This document shows positions 38,545 to 51,432 of a DNA stretch of 64,000 nucleotides, piece after piece; within the stretch, counting starts at the first letter, position 1; every line of letters begins with the position of its first letter. A program made the translations under genes and the position numbers. The notes under the pieces are model-generated. The model did not search any database and had not been told where the DNA came from. It saw nothing but the letters and a program-made list of their open reading frames with translations. This DNA is from Narthecium ossifragum (Eukaryota > Streptophyta > Magnoliopsida > Dioscoreales > Nartheciaceae), in NCBI GenBank assembly GCA_963920575.1, contig OY986969.1:26327434-26391433 (forward strand), given 5' to 3'.

Positions 38545-41333
38545 TCACCAACCGTATACAGGATTCTGAACCTGAGTGGGTAAGAGGTGCAAGTCTACAC
38601 AATGCTGCTTGTCATAATCTCGTGTTCCTGGTATAGCTCCTGTAGATAACCTCAGGATCTCGTTTCCTGTGAGACAGTAGTGAGCAAAAGCCATCCCTCC
38701 ATCAACTACTCCAGTCAAAGTAGGCATGGAAACTGATTTCTTCATCCTCCCCGATTTGATGGTTTCTGCAGGGAATTTGTTGTGGTTGGTGTTCAAAATA
38801 TTGTCCAGCTCTGAGTACTCCATGAATCTCTCTGTCGCAGCCTCCCATGATAAGTTGTATCTTTGCTCAGGTGTGAGCGGCTGAGGCTCACTGGACAACG
38901 CCTCTCTCACTCTTGCAACAAAGTCCTCTGACGTCTTGTAGGTCAAGCAATTAGGGAATGCCCTGAAGAATTCGTTTGATGGATGATCTGCACAAATAAC
39001 GAACTTTCCCATGGCAAGTGCTTCGGCTGTTGCTGTGCAGAGAACGTCACTTAAGCTAGGATTTATAAAAACTTTATACCTGCAAATACAGCCACAAGGA
39101 CATGAATACACTAATAGACAACAGGACAAAACTCAAATACAATGAGGAAAATAGATGATTTGTGGTTCTGGATGTTAGTACCTGTGAAGTGAATCATCTG
39201 CATGATCCCTTCCTTTAAGGAAGCTCATATTCAAATTCAACTTCTTCGCAGCAGATTGGACTTCGTGTGAGTCCTCCCCATTACCGTAAACATCTAACCC
39301 GAAACCTTCTAGGTCCACCTTGTGCTTTGCCAACAAATCTATTAGTTCCCTGTAGCCTTTTGCCCATACCATCTTCCCTAAAAAGTATGCTCCCTTGGAA
39401 AATGCCTGCTGCCCAAGCTCCTTTTCAGCTGCTATTTTCTCCCCGACCTTCAAAAATTTGGGATTTACACCATGCACATTGCAAACAACAGACCTCGGCA
39501 AATCCTGGGTAGCTGCAGAAAGGCGTAAGACCTGCATAGCAATCATGGAAAGGAGTTAAGCTAGAGAAATACCTGCTCAAAACAATGAAAAAGTACCAAC
39601 AACATGTTCCACTTCGAAACAAAACAAGAAACCAACAATAAAAGTGAGACCACCAAACCTGTAGCCAATGAGTACAGAACAAATAAATCAAGAAAATATT
39701 GCACAAACCCAACGGTTTTCGAAATAATACCTTGTTGCAGTAAGCCCTGGTGACCAAGTTGTTAATATGTTTAACCAGAAAAGCTTGGAAAGCGCCATAC
39801 TTCTCCCTTTTGATGTACTCCAGATAATTAGTGTGCACAACACCCACAACATGATTAAATTTATCTGTCCAACGCATGCCGTGATGGTACCAGTTTAGGT
39901 GCTCTGGCTCCTCTAGTATGGCAATATCAGCTTCCTTAGAAGAAATGAATTGCGTTGTGTCACCAGCTGGTATTATGCTTCGCCTATCTTTAGAGAACTA
40001 TAACCCAAATAAAATTGACACGTCATAAATATTCAAACTTATTTGGTATGAAGTAAAATTAGGGTAATTAAGCACATTGTAAACCTACCCTTCCGGGGTA
40101 AAAAGAGATCTTGAAATCAGCCTTAAATCCAACTCTTTCCTCCACCCAGCTCCGGATATAAGCCTCTTGTTCTTCTGGAGAGTTAAAAGTCAGATTGTTA
40201 GGATACACCTGCTCCTGTTCTGTCTTGCAAAGCCAAGGAACCAGCAGCGTCACATTTTGCTTGGCGGACTTGGCCAAATAGGCAGCTCGAAACAGTGGAT
40301 TTACAGCTGTTCCAGTCATCCATGGGAGACTAGCAGTTGTTACTATTGCAACATGTCGTTTCTTATCTTCTGCCTCATGCTTTGAAAAGTCGGTCCAAAA
40401 GCCACCTTCATAATGATGACCAGTACTTTGGAGCACACTTGCTATTCTAAGGTCAAGTTCATCATTGATGTCCTCGTTTCCAAGAAGGCCTGCTTCTCTT
40501 GCAGTAAGGGAATGATCAATTAGCTGCACTTTGTGTTTACTTAACAATGTCTCCACAACTTTGTCGCACATATCTGCACGCAATAAGTGGTCCATGAGAT
40601 CAGGCACTACATTACACCACATGCGAAAGCATGCTAACAGGATCATCAAGATTAGGTTCTTGTGACAAAAATGAGATTTCAGTAAAAAGCTACAAAGCCA
40701 TAAATAACCCTCTAAAAGCCATTGATGCCACAAATACTCGAAGCTATTTGCTTTTTTGCCATCATTCATCAACTAAGAGTTTGTTTGGCAAAAATAGTAT
40801 TTGTTTAATATTGCACAAGTCCACAACCCACCATAGGTGGTCCAGTGTATTATTTCGACAGTAATCTATCAATCCTATGGGAAAATGTAATTTAGATGAA
40901 AGTATATTATCATCTTATTCTCCATGGTTATGGGAATATGCCAGCATCTTCATCTATAATGGTAGTCGACCTATGATCCCCAAATCAACCTTCCCATAAA
41001 CACCTAAGAGATTTTTCACAGATGCATGCCAGCTACACGCTATGCTACAAAATAATTACTGCAAAATACTTCCAAACAACCTAACAAACCCAAAAGGTTT
41101 TAAATGATAACGTCACGACAAAAGTAATATACTTCACATATATGTTACATTCGAGAAGATGTCTAAGATTTGAATACAGCCATTTTCGAGCCTGATTAAC
41201 TGTTTGAAGGAGTCTGCTAAATTGGCAACATATACAGCCAAAGCTGTATCATAGAGGATAAAAGGTTCCAAACCCAGCATTAACTCCTATTCTATATATA
41301 ATTCGCTCCTGTTAACAGAATATGCAAAAGTTT

Positions 41334-41377
<44 letters not shown>

Positions 41378-44300
41378 ACATTTTCTTCTGAAGCAACACA
41401 GTAGTTCTCTCTCCAAACATAACCAGATTACACAGAACATATCAGTTCTCAATCACAAAGCCAGATGTTATGAAATAGGTTTTGAAGCAAATAGACACCT
41501 TTTCTTACACCAAGCTGATCGAACAGCTGTCTGGATTGCTTCACTAGATATGCCAAAAGTTCAGGTACATCGAATGGTGGTACGTCCTGCATCAACAGGG
41601 AGGAGAATCAGCCTAGAGATGAATACTTCAGACAAGCAATGGTTTACAATAAATTAATCCAAACCAATAGTCTCAAGTGATATAGGAAACAAAGCAACTC
41701 ATATGCTTTTAAATGTACATAAGTCATAAGTATAGAACATGCAAATGGAAAGAATACAACTGTCGGATTGCTTCTCAAAAGTTCCATTTGCTTCATTATA
41801 CTAAGAAATTAGCAACACAGACAATACGCATGACTAGAACATAAAAAATTGTTATACACAACACCACCCTCGACCAGTAAAACCAGTCATCATCTTCCTA
41901 GATAGTAGGAATCATGTTACTGTTGCCCATGAACAACTTATGACTATCTTACTTTCAACACAAGTAGGAGGTACCGATACTTCCCAAACATTTAAAACCT
42001 GAAGTTTGTAGAAGTAAATTACTGCCCCCAATTAGTAAATATGATGTGCACAGTAACCTTAATAAGGTAATAATTATCTTCCCCAATATATTTCTTGAAA
42101 ACTAATGACGATTCAATATGATATATGATGATGATGTCCTAACCTTGAACTCTTCAGGCTCCTTATAAATCGATTTCTGCGCCAAAAGTAAAATGTGATA
42201 AGCAAAAGATCTCTGGAAAAAATTCTACCAAATAAATATTTAAAAGAAATACAAGTAGATTAAAGCAAATTGTAAGAAAGTGTAAGGTGAACTAAAAGCA
42301 GGCTTAATAGAATCAACAAAAGGAAATTGTCTAGCTGAAACATCATGTCCTTCCACCTCTGGAACCAGTATGGAAGAAAACAGATTGCAAAAAAGATTGA
42401 GCAAGATATAAAAGTCTCATGACATATAAATCAAAGGTTTAGTCAACTCATGGCGAAATAAATTTGATGCCCAACATCATTCATGTCCACTATTGGTATT
42501 GCATCAATATGGTTAGGTTTTTGTTCAGAGTTGATGACTTCGTATAAAGCAAAGGAGTAAGAGCACATGCAAATTAGATCATTGATTCTATCTATAGTGT
42601 GAGAGAATATAGGAGATGCCCGCATTTAATGAGTATTTAACAAAACAAACGTTATTGATAGAAGAAAATCTAAAGGATAATAAGAACTTGTCACTCATTA
42701 TCTGTACCAATAAATTTACCATGTTAGTGGTGCTTCCGAACCATGGATTACGGATTAGGTAAAGATGGCTTTCGTCTTAGCATCCCATCAAATCAAGAAC
42801 TTCTGGACAATTCTACTTACCAAGTCATCCAACAACTTTCCACCATGTTTGACCTTTGCCGAAGGCATCTTTTTAAACGAACATAGGAGCCAGTTTTCTA
42901 GACTAAAATATGAGAGTATTCCGTCATCACGACGTGGGTTCAAAAGGAACCCTAGATGGGAGGAGGACGGAATTGAGCATCAGCATCGGCATTCAAGTCC
43001 ATCCATTTTGGTTCACAATCTACATGTAGGTATTCTAATGACCAAACAAACCAAAGAGGAGTTTGCAAATAAGAATCTACTAACATAAAAATTCAAAAAT
43101 AAGGAAAAAATAAAATATTTACAGAAGAAAAAACAAAAATGATAAGCAAAAGACCAATCTTCAGACAAGAAACAACCAAATCTTCCGACACCCCCTCCGA
43201 TCCACCATCATACAATTTTCAGAGCACTCTGTCCGAACATTAAACTCTAGCACATTCAAATAAAACCCGCAAGGATAACTCAAAAAACCGAATGCCCCAA
43301 AGAAAAAAGAGTAGCGTTTAGCTGCTAACAGACAGAGGGAAATGTAACGTTCTAAGTTCAGTGCCACAATCTGCCGAGTGCTGATCAGTTCTAGGTGGAT
43401 TTAAGAAAGTCATATTTAATTAGCATGCTTTTAAGAACATCGAATTCAGTATGTCAATTAAGCTGACACAATTGCACTGCATGAAATCCAATTTGCTGCA
43501 ACACATGAAAACCTAGAGTCCCTTTCTGTAATATAATTTATACAAATCTATTTAGAACCCTCAGGGTCTCCCCACCAATAAATCCCTTCATCATAATTTA
43601 TGGCTTACGAATTCATGGAAGCAAACACTAGTATGGGCGGCAAGCTAAATATGCATTATTTTCTTTCAAATCACGATTGGGCTAACAAGAAACAATCCCT
43701 AAAACAGCGCAATAGTACAAAGTAACTTCATCGATCAAAACGCAAAGAGTGGAATTGAAAGCATTACCAGGCTCGACTTTACTTTCTCCACGAACTCGTT
43801 ACCGATGAAGTTTCCAAAAATATCGTTCGACTGACTCTTTCGCTCAAACTCCTTCAATCTGGTCTTCAAGATCCTTATCGGCTCCCACTCCTTCTCCTCT
43901 TCCCCCACCCGCTCTGTTCCCTTCCACCGGATCCTCCTCCCCCTCGTTCTCAACCCCTCCTTCCCGAGATCCCAAGTCCCCCCGGCCTCATCCACCTCCG
44001 ACACAATCGCATCCCTAATCGCGGACAAATCTATTTTGATAGTGGCCCTAGGGCTCCACTTCTCCAGCACCTTCCTGCTAAACTCCGGCGACGAATACAC
44101 CCTCCGGATCTCCGACAGCTTCGGCTGGATCCGCTTTACGAACTCAATCTCTGCTATGGCACCGCCGGCTGCCGGCTGCGGAAACGCCGCCGCCGAGTGG
44201 AGGAAATTCTCGAGCTCCCGGTCGGCGAGGCTCTTGAAGGAGCTGGCCCGCGCCTTCATCAGCTTCAGGTCCGCGTCGGCCGACTCGCGCACCTCCTGCC

Positions 44301-44391
44301 ACCCCTTCGAAATGAACGAGAGGGCCTTCTCCGCCGTCTCCGACGTCGACGGCCTTGGCCGCGCCCTCGGCCCCGTCCCCAGGTTGATCAT
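38545..44391 (-). CDS. DGD1: Digalactosyldiacylglycerol synthase 1, chloroplastic
   Basis: Galactosyltransferase of the plastid outer envelope that converts MGDG plus UDP-galactose to DGDG, the second main thylakoid lipid. Seven exons fit: 44391-43768, 42176-42144, 41586-41499, 40573-40089, 39997-39731, 39531-39182 and 39079-38545. All keep phase and give 793 residues, close to the roughly 800 of Arabidopsis DGD1. The N-terminal DGD1 extension ([22 protein letters not shown]) comes first. Next is the GT4-type catalytic part: [60 protein letters not shown] with the downstream nucleotide-sugar-binding glutamate, and NPVYGW at the C-terminus. Introns 1 and 3 are long; intron 3 carries no ORF of interest. 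A TAGGGTTT motif lies just upstream of the start. Confidence 0.96.
41335..41376. repeat. (GA)n microsatellite in a DGD1 intron
   Basis: GA dinucleotide run of about 42 bases between the third and fourth DGD1 exons. Confidence 0.9.
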
Positions 44392-46280
44392 GCCGTCCGA
44401 ATTCTAGGGCTAGCTTAGGGTTTCTTCTTGATTTCTCCGGAGAGAGAGGGAAGCGTCCAGGGAGGTGTCCAGTAGTAATAGAATCGGGTGGGCGGGCAAA
44501 AGGAGAGGCGGGCGGAGACGGATGACTTGTTTCCTTTGAGGACGAGATCGCGCCGCGGTGGGCTCCACGAGGGGATTTCGCGGGGCTAACGTGGATTTAC
44601 TGTCACGTGCTTTTGCTGACGTGGATATTCCTGGTTGGGTGTCGGGAGCTCGAAGTCTCAGTCGGGCCCGGTGATAGTACTGTTGGACACAGGAGTACTA
44701 CTGTGCGCCATGGAATATAAAGATTTTTTTTATTATAAAATTTAGGATTCGAATATCACTAGGATATACCAAATATAGTGAAAATTTTATTAAAGTATAC
44801 TATATATATCAAATAGGCTAAATTACGACTCTTAGTACTAGTAAATTTTTTTACCTTTATAGTGCATGAACTAGCATTAAAGACAATATTTCAGTAACAT
44901 TAAAGACAATATTTCATTTGGACCACTGACACTTAAGAAGTTGACGTCAAACCAATCATGTGATCTCATAGGACATGATTTTCGCTAAACTTTGACTAAT
45001 TTTGTCACTCATCAATCTTCTTTTATTTTCTCTCTCTTCTCTCAGCTCTCTCTCTCTTGTGCCATGGAAGAAGAAATGATCACCTTCCTTACAGACTGCC
45101 CTCCGACAATCTCTCTCTTGACGACAACCTCCACCTCCGCCACCTTCATCTCCTACGCCATCTTGGCTTTGACCACCTCACACGCGTCTTCTTTGCCCGC
45201 CTCTGTGGCCTGAACCCTGAAGCACCCAACCTTGGATTTCGCGCTCAAGGTCATCAACCTCGGTGCCATCCTCGATTGATAGACAGTTAGCCATTGAGCA
45301 TGCATCTATACATGCATGATATACACCATAACGAGGGCTTGGGGAGGGGGGGGGGTTGTACGTTAGCTAACACTAGACACGTGCACAGTTTACTATTTAG
45401 TAATTGACGACATTTGGACGGTCCGATAAAAAACAAGTGGTATTAATAAGATGGGTACTAAAAGGGTAAAAAATGAACCATAGGTACCAAAATGGTTCAA
45501 ACAAGCATGTATCCTTACAAGGTTTTCAAGAGAGATTGTCGTCGTCGATTTCATCGTCAAAGAACCTTGAGAGAAGAATCCATATACAATCAAATTTGAA
45601 GTAAAGGAAAGTCTTGATGGATCTCAACAAATCACTGTCTTGATAGCAAAGCATCATGGTATCCTGTTCATCGACTCAAACCTCAAGCAATGTGCCACCA
45701 GTGACTGTTCTCCAGAAGCAACTAGTTTGATTCCTGTTGCTTCTTAGAGATTCTGGTTTCTTCTTCCAGGGCCACCATGATTGTCCTACTTTATGTCTTC
45801 CAAGATGTCTGCTATCACTGCTGCTTTTATGGACACAATACCATATGACTTGATTTGATCAGACATCAGAGATGAACATTCCAAACATCCACTGTTAAGT
45901 GGGGACATGAGCTCTGACGCCCAGGGAAATGTTTTACTGATGGAGACCCATGTTTAAATGATATCCTTGCATACTTTATCGATTCCTCATGGCCTTCAAA
46001 TCTTGCACTTCAGAAGAAAATATATATACATCTAATACTCTCTCGTTTCCTACAGAAGACCCACACCATCCTTACCCCTTGGAGCAAAACATGAGGGGCT
46101 GTTTACAGACACACACTGACACACACACACACACACACACAGGGCATTTGTACAGTGTAAAACGCTGAAACCTTCATCTGTCAAGAAACGGTGGAGATGG
46201 ATTTTGCTTTGCTTCTTGAGATTGGACTACTGGGATCCCACGTTATTTGACTCCCTCAAGAAATAATCTAGAGGTAACCA
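44392..46280. other. DGD1 promoter side and intergenic DNA
   Basis: The first 250 bases (to about 44650) are GC-rich promoter DNA of DGD1 with CACGTG at 44604-44609. At 45064-45279 is a weakly gene-like GC-rich plus-strand stretch (MEEEMITFLTDCPP..., then after one stop HPTLDFALKVINLGAILD). I cannot assign it to a family and regard it as a possible gene remnant. A CA repeat is at about 46110-46141. Confidence 0.4.
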
Positions 46281-48889
46281 TCAGACGAGCAAAACAGCAT
46301 TAATGCAGCCATCGTTCTCCGGATTATTTGTAACTTGAGCATACTTTCCTGTGCACATATGTAGCTGAGTGTTAAAGAAATGAAAAACCTGGTCTGTGTG
46401 ATATATACTCGGTGATCACATGAGCTACAAGCTTTCTTATCCCACACGACCTTTCCACCTGGCGTGACCAGACCAAGTTCACTCACATTCACCTGAAAAT
46501 TTCAAGTGTTCAAGTTATCAAGGTAGTCACCAATTTAGAAAGCCAGTGTCCAGTTACCTCAATGATGGTTCCCTTTGTCACGACACCTAGAGATGTGTAC
46601 GTTGGTCCAATTGGAATTTCTTGATCCCGATTTCTGAATCAGAATCAAGTACAGAAAGTGATGTGGATCGAATAGCAAGAGTAATCTAACAAGATGTTAC
46701 AAGATAAGACTCGATAGGTTTCAAGCCTTCTAAGTGCATCCAACCTTAATGATGTAGCTCTGTCAGCAGCATGAAGCTCCCCACAACGACCAAAAGCATT
46801 GCCAAGGTACTCATCTAGACAAACATTAATCCTAGGATATTACGGCAGCTCCTTGGAGTAATCAGATTCTTATTGCCACGGACTACTCATGGAGAAATTG
46901 ACATGTTTTTGTTTGGGTAGAAAACATCGGCAAACCAACAGTAGTCTGTACAGAGAAAAACCTTGAGCTGATATATTCAGGCTGGGTAGGTGAGTCTCAG
47001 TTGCGAGAACTAAGAGGATACCATGAGGATCATGACAGTTATGAGATATTGAATTCAGCTCGAGAAAACATAAGTGGAAGGATTTCTGGGCAACAAACTA
47101 ATGCCATGACACATAATTTCTTCCATCCTTATTGAGTTCCAGCAAATTGCCACACTTAGCAAATAAAAGAAACATGGGATGGAGTATCTCTCGCTGCAAA
47201 TGGAGTATCTCTCGCTGCAGATGAGTATAGTATCCTTTAGAATGGCACTAGATGGCTCATAGGATTGATTGGGCTGTTCATGAAATAGGTTTACTGAATT
47301 TGAGGGTCTCCAGCTAGACTTATTCAAGTTCTATAGGAGAAGAAGTGGTTCCCTTCAACTAACATATGACCTGTTCTTACTTCTTAGTCTAGGCAACTCC
47401 TTTCAGCATCCTTATTGGCGAACCAATAGTTATTGTAATAAAGACGGAGAGACCATTCTATTTATACCAGCCCTTCTATGATATAGCAATAATTGGTGCT
47501 TCCTTGCTGTATCTTAGCCTAAAGCAGGAAACATTATGCACTGGTATGCACATGCAGAAGCTGGCAAACAATTCTTATGCAAAAACGTTTTGAGTACCTA
47601 CAAACACTGCATTGTAATATAAGCAACGAAGAAACCAGAGCGGAGTAATTAATCAGGAAAGTCACTCTTGCGCTTGCCAGATCGGATAACTCGAAACATT
47701 TCATCCTCATCAACAGGTCTGATCTGTAAAGAAAAGGATACATTCAGTCATTTAGCTGTTTGTGCAATCTGATATGCTCTAGAAAGAACATCAATAACAT
47801 AAAACAGAGGACCAGGGAGTGAATTACCTTACTATTCAAATAATCAATCCCAATGTTAGAAAATTAAAAAAGAAGCAAACCTTTGGCAATGGCACTTCCC
47901 ATTTTCCAGCCTTTTCTTTTCTCTTCTGCTTAATACTGTTGCTAAGAACCTATGTAATCAAAACAACATGCAACTAAGTGGTTAAAAAACTTCAAATAAA
48001 AACAAAAATAATATTCCATCTTATGCAAGTATATAGGCATGTCTAACCGCATCGCGCTTACTTTTGCACGCATTGTTGTGTCACGATCAAGCAGATATGC
48101 AGGAATAGCTCCATCGGTGGTGACCTTATCATCTACCTTGCGCCTAGCTGATGACTCCTCATCCATGGCAATTCTGTTAAAGGGTCCAACAGGAAGTAAA
48201 AATTGCAGCCACAAATTTTCTTGACAACGGAGATTATAACCGGACAACCATCTTGAGCAATGGATGAATATCCATTGCCATGACAAAATGCTGATCAATT
48301 GAATTTGAAATTCATTAGAACATCAAAGAAGACCAAGTTTTGATGACGGGAAGGAATTGCAATTATGTACATGAATCCAATGTTTCACACTCGTTTATTA
48401 TGCCAATAAAAACTTGCATACTATTATATCACTATAATCCAAACCACATCATATTTTAATGTACCAAAAGAAAAAACGACACTTTGCTTATGATTTCAAA
48501 ATTAAAGAGAGGGGTTTAATAGATGGAAAGAATGCTTACGTCTTCTTCATCAAAGCCTTCTCCCTGTAACGCTTCTTTGCAAACATCTTCGCTTTAATAC
48601 CCAACACCTGATCAATTGTTTCCAAAAACTTAGCGCCTATTTAACAGCAAAGTGTTGAGATTAGGGAGAAAAGATCGAACCTTTTGGGCGAAGGCGGACG
48701 TCCTATGGACTTGGCGAGCCTCCTTCTTCCTCCTGCGGTCGAAATGGTCGAGCCGGTAGCCATGGCGCTTCCTATGGAGCTCGGTGTAATCCCCTTGCGG
48801 CTATTAAATAGCAGGAAAAACAGGTAAATTCGAAACCAGAATCCCTAAAGTTCTAAACTTTAGATATATAGAAATCAAATAGCTACCAT
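46281..48889 (-). pseudogene. NSA2: NSA2-like ribosome biogenesis gene, apparently decayed
   Basis: NSA2 is a nucleolar pre-60S assembly factor of about 260 residues. The 5' half is intact on the minus strand: 48889-48887 (ATG only), 48800-48681 (PQGDYTELHRKRHGYRLDHF), 48607-48540, 48173-48062 (GAIPAYLLDRDTTMRAK), 47949-47881 ([17 protein letters not shown]) and 47723-47666 (DEDEMFRVIRSGKRK). The 3' end is also present: 46633-46558 (YTSLGVVTKGTIIE), 46492-46441 (VNVSELGLVTPGGKVVW) and 46348-46281 ([20 protein letters not shown]). Three defects are seen. The central block of about 50 residues expected after GKRK is nowhere between 46640 and 47660. The 46633-46558 exon has a one-base shift before its conserved part. 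The intron after VVWG starts AT where GT is expected. Introns are kept, so it is not a processed copy. An assembly error would be the alternative. Confidence 0.75.
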
Positions 48890-49821
48890 GGTGTTGGAGA
48901 TGCGTAGAGATCCAAGAAATCCTATCGGCGAGGGGTTTGCAGGGGTTTTAACTCTGAAGCGGTGAGCTGCGAGTTATACGTAGCATTTGCGGTGAACTAA
49001 GAAGTAGAAGCCGGCAAATGAAGTCACGACGTTACTTGTAGTAAAACTACCAATTTTAAGGATGCCAATTTAGCTTCCGTCGCCTGAATCAAATTTGTGT
49101 CTTTTGGTTAGTCCAATTGATCCTGGCAACACGTCTTCTTGATGGAATGCATTACTTGTAAATCAATCACAGTTTTTATAGAGAAGTGTCACGCGTGCTG
49201 CATTGCTAAATGTGATTCGCGGTTTGGTTTGGGGAGTGCATCGGCGTATGCATCTTTCACACTTTGATTTGCCCCAATTAATTAAGTGGTCATAGAGGAC
49301 TCGTAATGGAATCCACCACATCTGAAAGACATTAATCTTCATGGGCTAACTACTGATGTAAAAAATGCCAAGGTATTTATGGAAAACATCAAATATGGAT
49401 GGATTATCAGCATCGATCTTGATCACCAAATGGCAAGAGGCAAATGCAGCAGCTGGGAAGGTCCTATCGAACCACATCAAAGCATAGACCACACCTCAAA
49501 CTTTAGACAAATGTGATACCGAGTTCTTAAATCAATCAGATAAGGTCCGACCGAGTCATATCGAGTCAAGCCGGACAAATAATCCCCGGATTTTTCGGCC
49601 ACGAGTCCATCGTCTCTTCATTTGAAAAATAAAAAAACAAACAAAAGAATCGGCTCTCTCTCTCACTCTCACTCTCACTCTCACTCTCAAGCCTCAACAG
49701 TTATATATATAATTATAAGAGTTATTTGCATATACCTCTCTGAAAAAAGTTTATTTTACATATATCCCCTAAAAAAACAAAATTTGCATCAGAAACCTTG
49801 AAAATCTTGATTATTTGCATA
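48890..49821. other. Intergenic DNA upstream of the NSA2-like gene
   Basis: Promoter side of the NSA2-like gene, then AT-rich DNA. A CTCTCA repeat lies at about 49651-49690, and TTATTTGCATATA occurs twice (49727 and 49811), next to the long-TIR element. No gene. Confidence 0.45.
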
Positions 49822-50533
49822 TAGCCCCTCGGGTTAATTGGGAATGGAATATTTGGTGCGCAAGCTAACGGAGGCTACCGGTGGAAGCTGAAATTACTAA
49901 AATACCCTTACCCCTATCCCTATATATGCTTCCTACTCCCTCCTCCGACCCGACGATTGTTGGGGCAAGGGCTTCAAATCCTCTGATGACAAATCTCCTC
50001 ATCCTCCGGCTGCTCATCGGCAGCAAACTTCTCCCAATTTCTCTCTATTTCTCTTGATTTCTGCCAATTTCCATCCTCTATAGATCGATTTCCTCGTCAA
50101 TTTAACCATGAAGAAGTCTCCATCTTCTTCCTCCATCTTAAGTTCGCACAATACACCCTATATGACTTGTCGTTGCCATGAGTCCTGCTCCATCTGGCAA
50201 TCCAATTGCACCAACAGCAAAGGTAGAAAGTTTATGGGCTGTTCCAGATATAAGGTATTAATCTCATTGTTTTTTTTTACATTTCGAAAGATTGGACTCC
50301 ACTCCATCTTTTACCCTAGTCTTATTTTCTCAGAGCATGGATGATGCTAGTTGCCATCCAAGACCATGCAGTAGCTCTAAAAACCCTTGCCCCAACAATC
50401 GTCGGGTTGGAGGAGGGAGTAGGAAGCACATATAGGGATAGGGGTAAGGGTATTTTAGTAATTTCAGCTTCCACCGTTAGCCTTCGTTAGCTTGCACATC
50501 GAATATTTCATTCCCAATTAACCCGAGGGGCTA
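49822..50533. mobile_element. Long-TIR element (Mutator-like) carrying a GRF zinc-finger fragment
   Basis: The first 150 bases (49822-49971, beginning TAGCCCCTCGGGTTAATTGG) recur in inverted orientation at 50384-50533 with few mismatches. TIRs of this length around a small cargo are typical of Mutator-like elements and Pack-MULEs. The cargo is the frame at 50108-50344. No 9-base target duplication is evident at these borders, so assignment to the MULE group is inference. Confidence 0.7.
50108..50344 (+). CDS. Small GRF-type zinc-finger ORF inside the long-TIR element
   Basis: 78 codons. The segment MTCRCHESCSIWQSNCTN, then SKGRKFMGCSRY, resembles the plant GRF zinc finger (C-x-C, then a Gly-Arg-Phe-like GRKF core and a following cysteine). 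The remaining part needed for a full finger (a later cysteine followed by FFxW) is not visible in frame, and it may continue after an intron starting near 50254 (TATAAGgtatta). Short GRF proteins are often carried by plant transposons. A function beyond that is not supported. Confidence 0.5.
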   Translation: MKKSPSSSSILSSHNTPYMTCRCHESCSIWQSNCTNSKGRKFMGCSRYKVLISLFFFTFRKIGLHSIFYPSLIFSEHG

Positions 50534-50559
50534 CAGTAGCTGCCAGTTGGCATTACCCG

Positions 50560-51432
50560 TACGGACGCGCCAACAAAGAGAGAGCCCCTCTCTTGTCAGC
50601 CTCCCTTCTTCCAAACACACATCTCTCTCTCTTTTTCACTGCCTCCGTCTCTCTCTATGGTCTCTCCCCCAAAGTTGGAGAAGCAGGTATGAACCCAAAA
50701 ACAAGGAAAAAGATGAAAGAAAAATTAACGAAAGAGAAAGATTTAAGCTTCTCCTTTGCTTTCTTCTTTCCACTTTATTTTGCGGTCTTTGGGTTTCATC
50801 TTTCTCACAAGAAAGATCGGTTGAATTGGTTCCCTCTATCGGGCCATTTCCATTCGTTTATCTTTTTACCCGATTTGGTTTTTTTTTTTTTATTGCGCTT
50901 TCGCTACGTTAATCTCTTCGGTGTTTGATAGTATCATCCGCACTGTTACATTGCTTCTTCGTTTGTCTCTTGATCACGAGTTCAAGTCCCCAGGTACTTT
51001 AGTTCTAGGGTTTCTAATTTGTGAACTTAATTATCTTGATGTCAGGGTTTTGAGATTTTAGAGTGGATTGGATTTGGGGGTTATCGAGTTGGATCGTAGG
51101 GTTTAGTGGGGTTTGATTGTTTTGAAAAGGCTCTATATATGGCTTCAAAAGTGATCCTCTTTGTTAAACCCCACCCCTTTTGCAATGCAATGCTTTGCAA
51201 TGTCGATGCGTTTCTAGAACCATATGGTCGAATCTTTGGTTTCATCTATATTCTGGTGATGTATGCTGTTCCTCTTGTTATTTTCTTCGATTAAAATGCT
51301 TGTCTTACCATTGTTTTGATTCACGAGCTTGATACTTTGGTGGTTTTGAATTCTATTCCACGAACAAAAGGGAGATTGCAATGAGTTAGTAGCAAAAGGA
51401 AGAGCTGCTGCGATTCTTCGATTTGCATAACT
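50560..51432 (+). other. Promoter and 5' leader region of the bZIP gene
   Basis: CT-rich stretches (50575-50670), a possible leader intron donor AAGCAGgtatga near 50687, and pyrimidine-rich DNA before the coding exon. The 121- and 111-codon frames here overlap in different phases and show no homology, so I do not call them genes. Confidence 0.35.

Noticed and set aside
50547..50928. Two overlapping frames before the bZIP gene
   Set aside because: Both are low-complexity translations of the CT-rich leader and run in competing phases.
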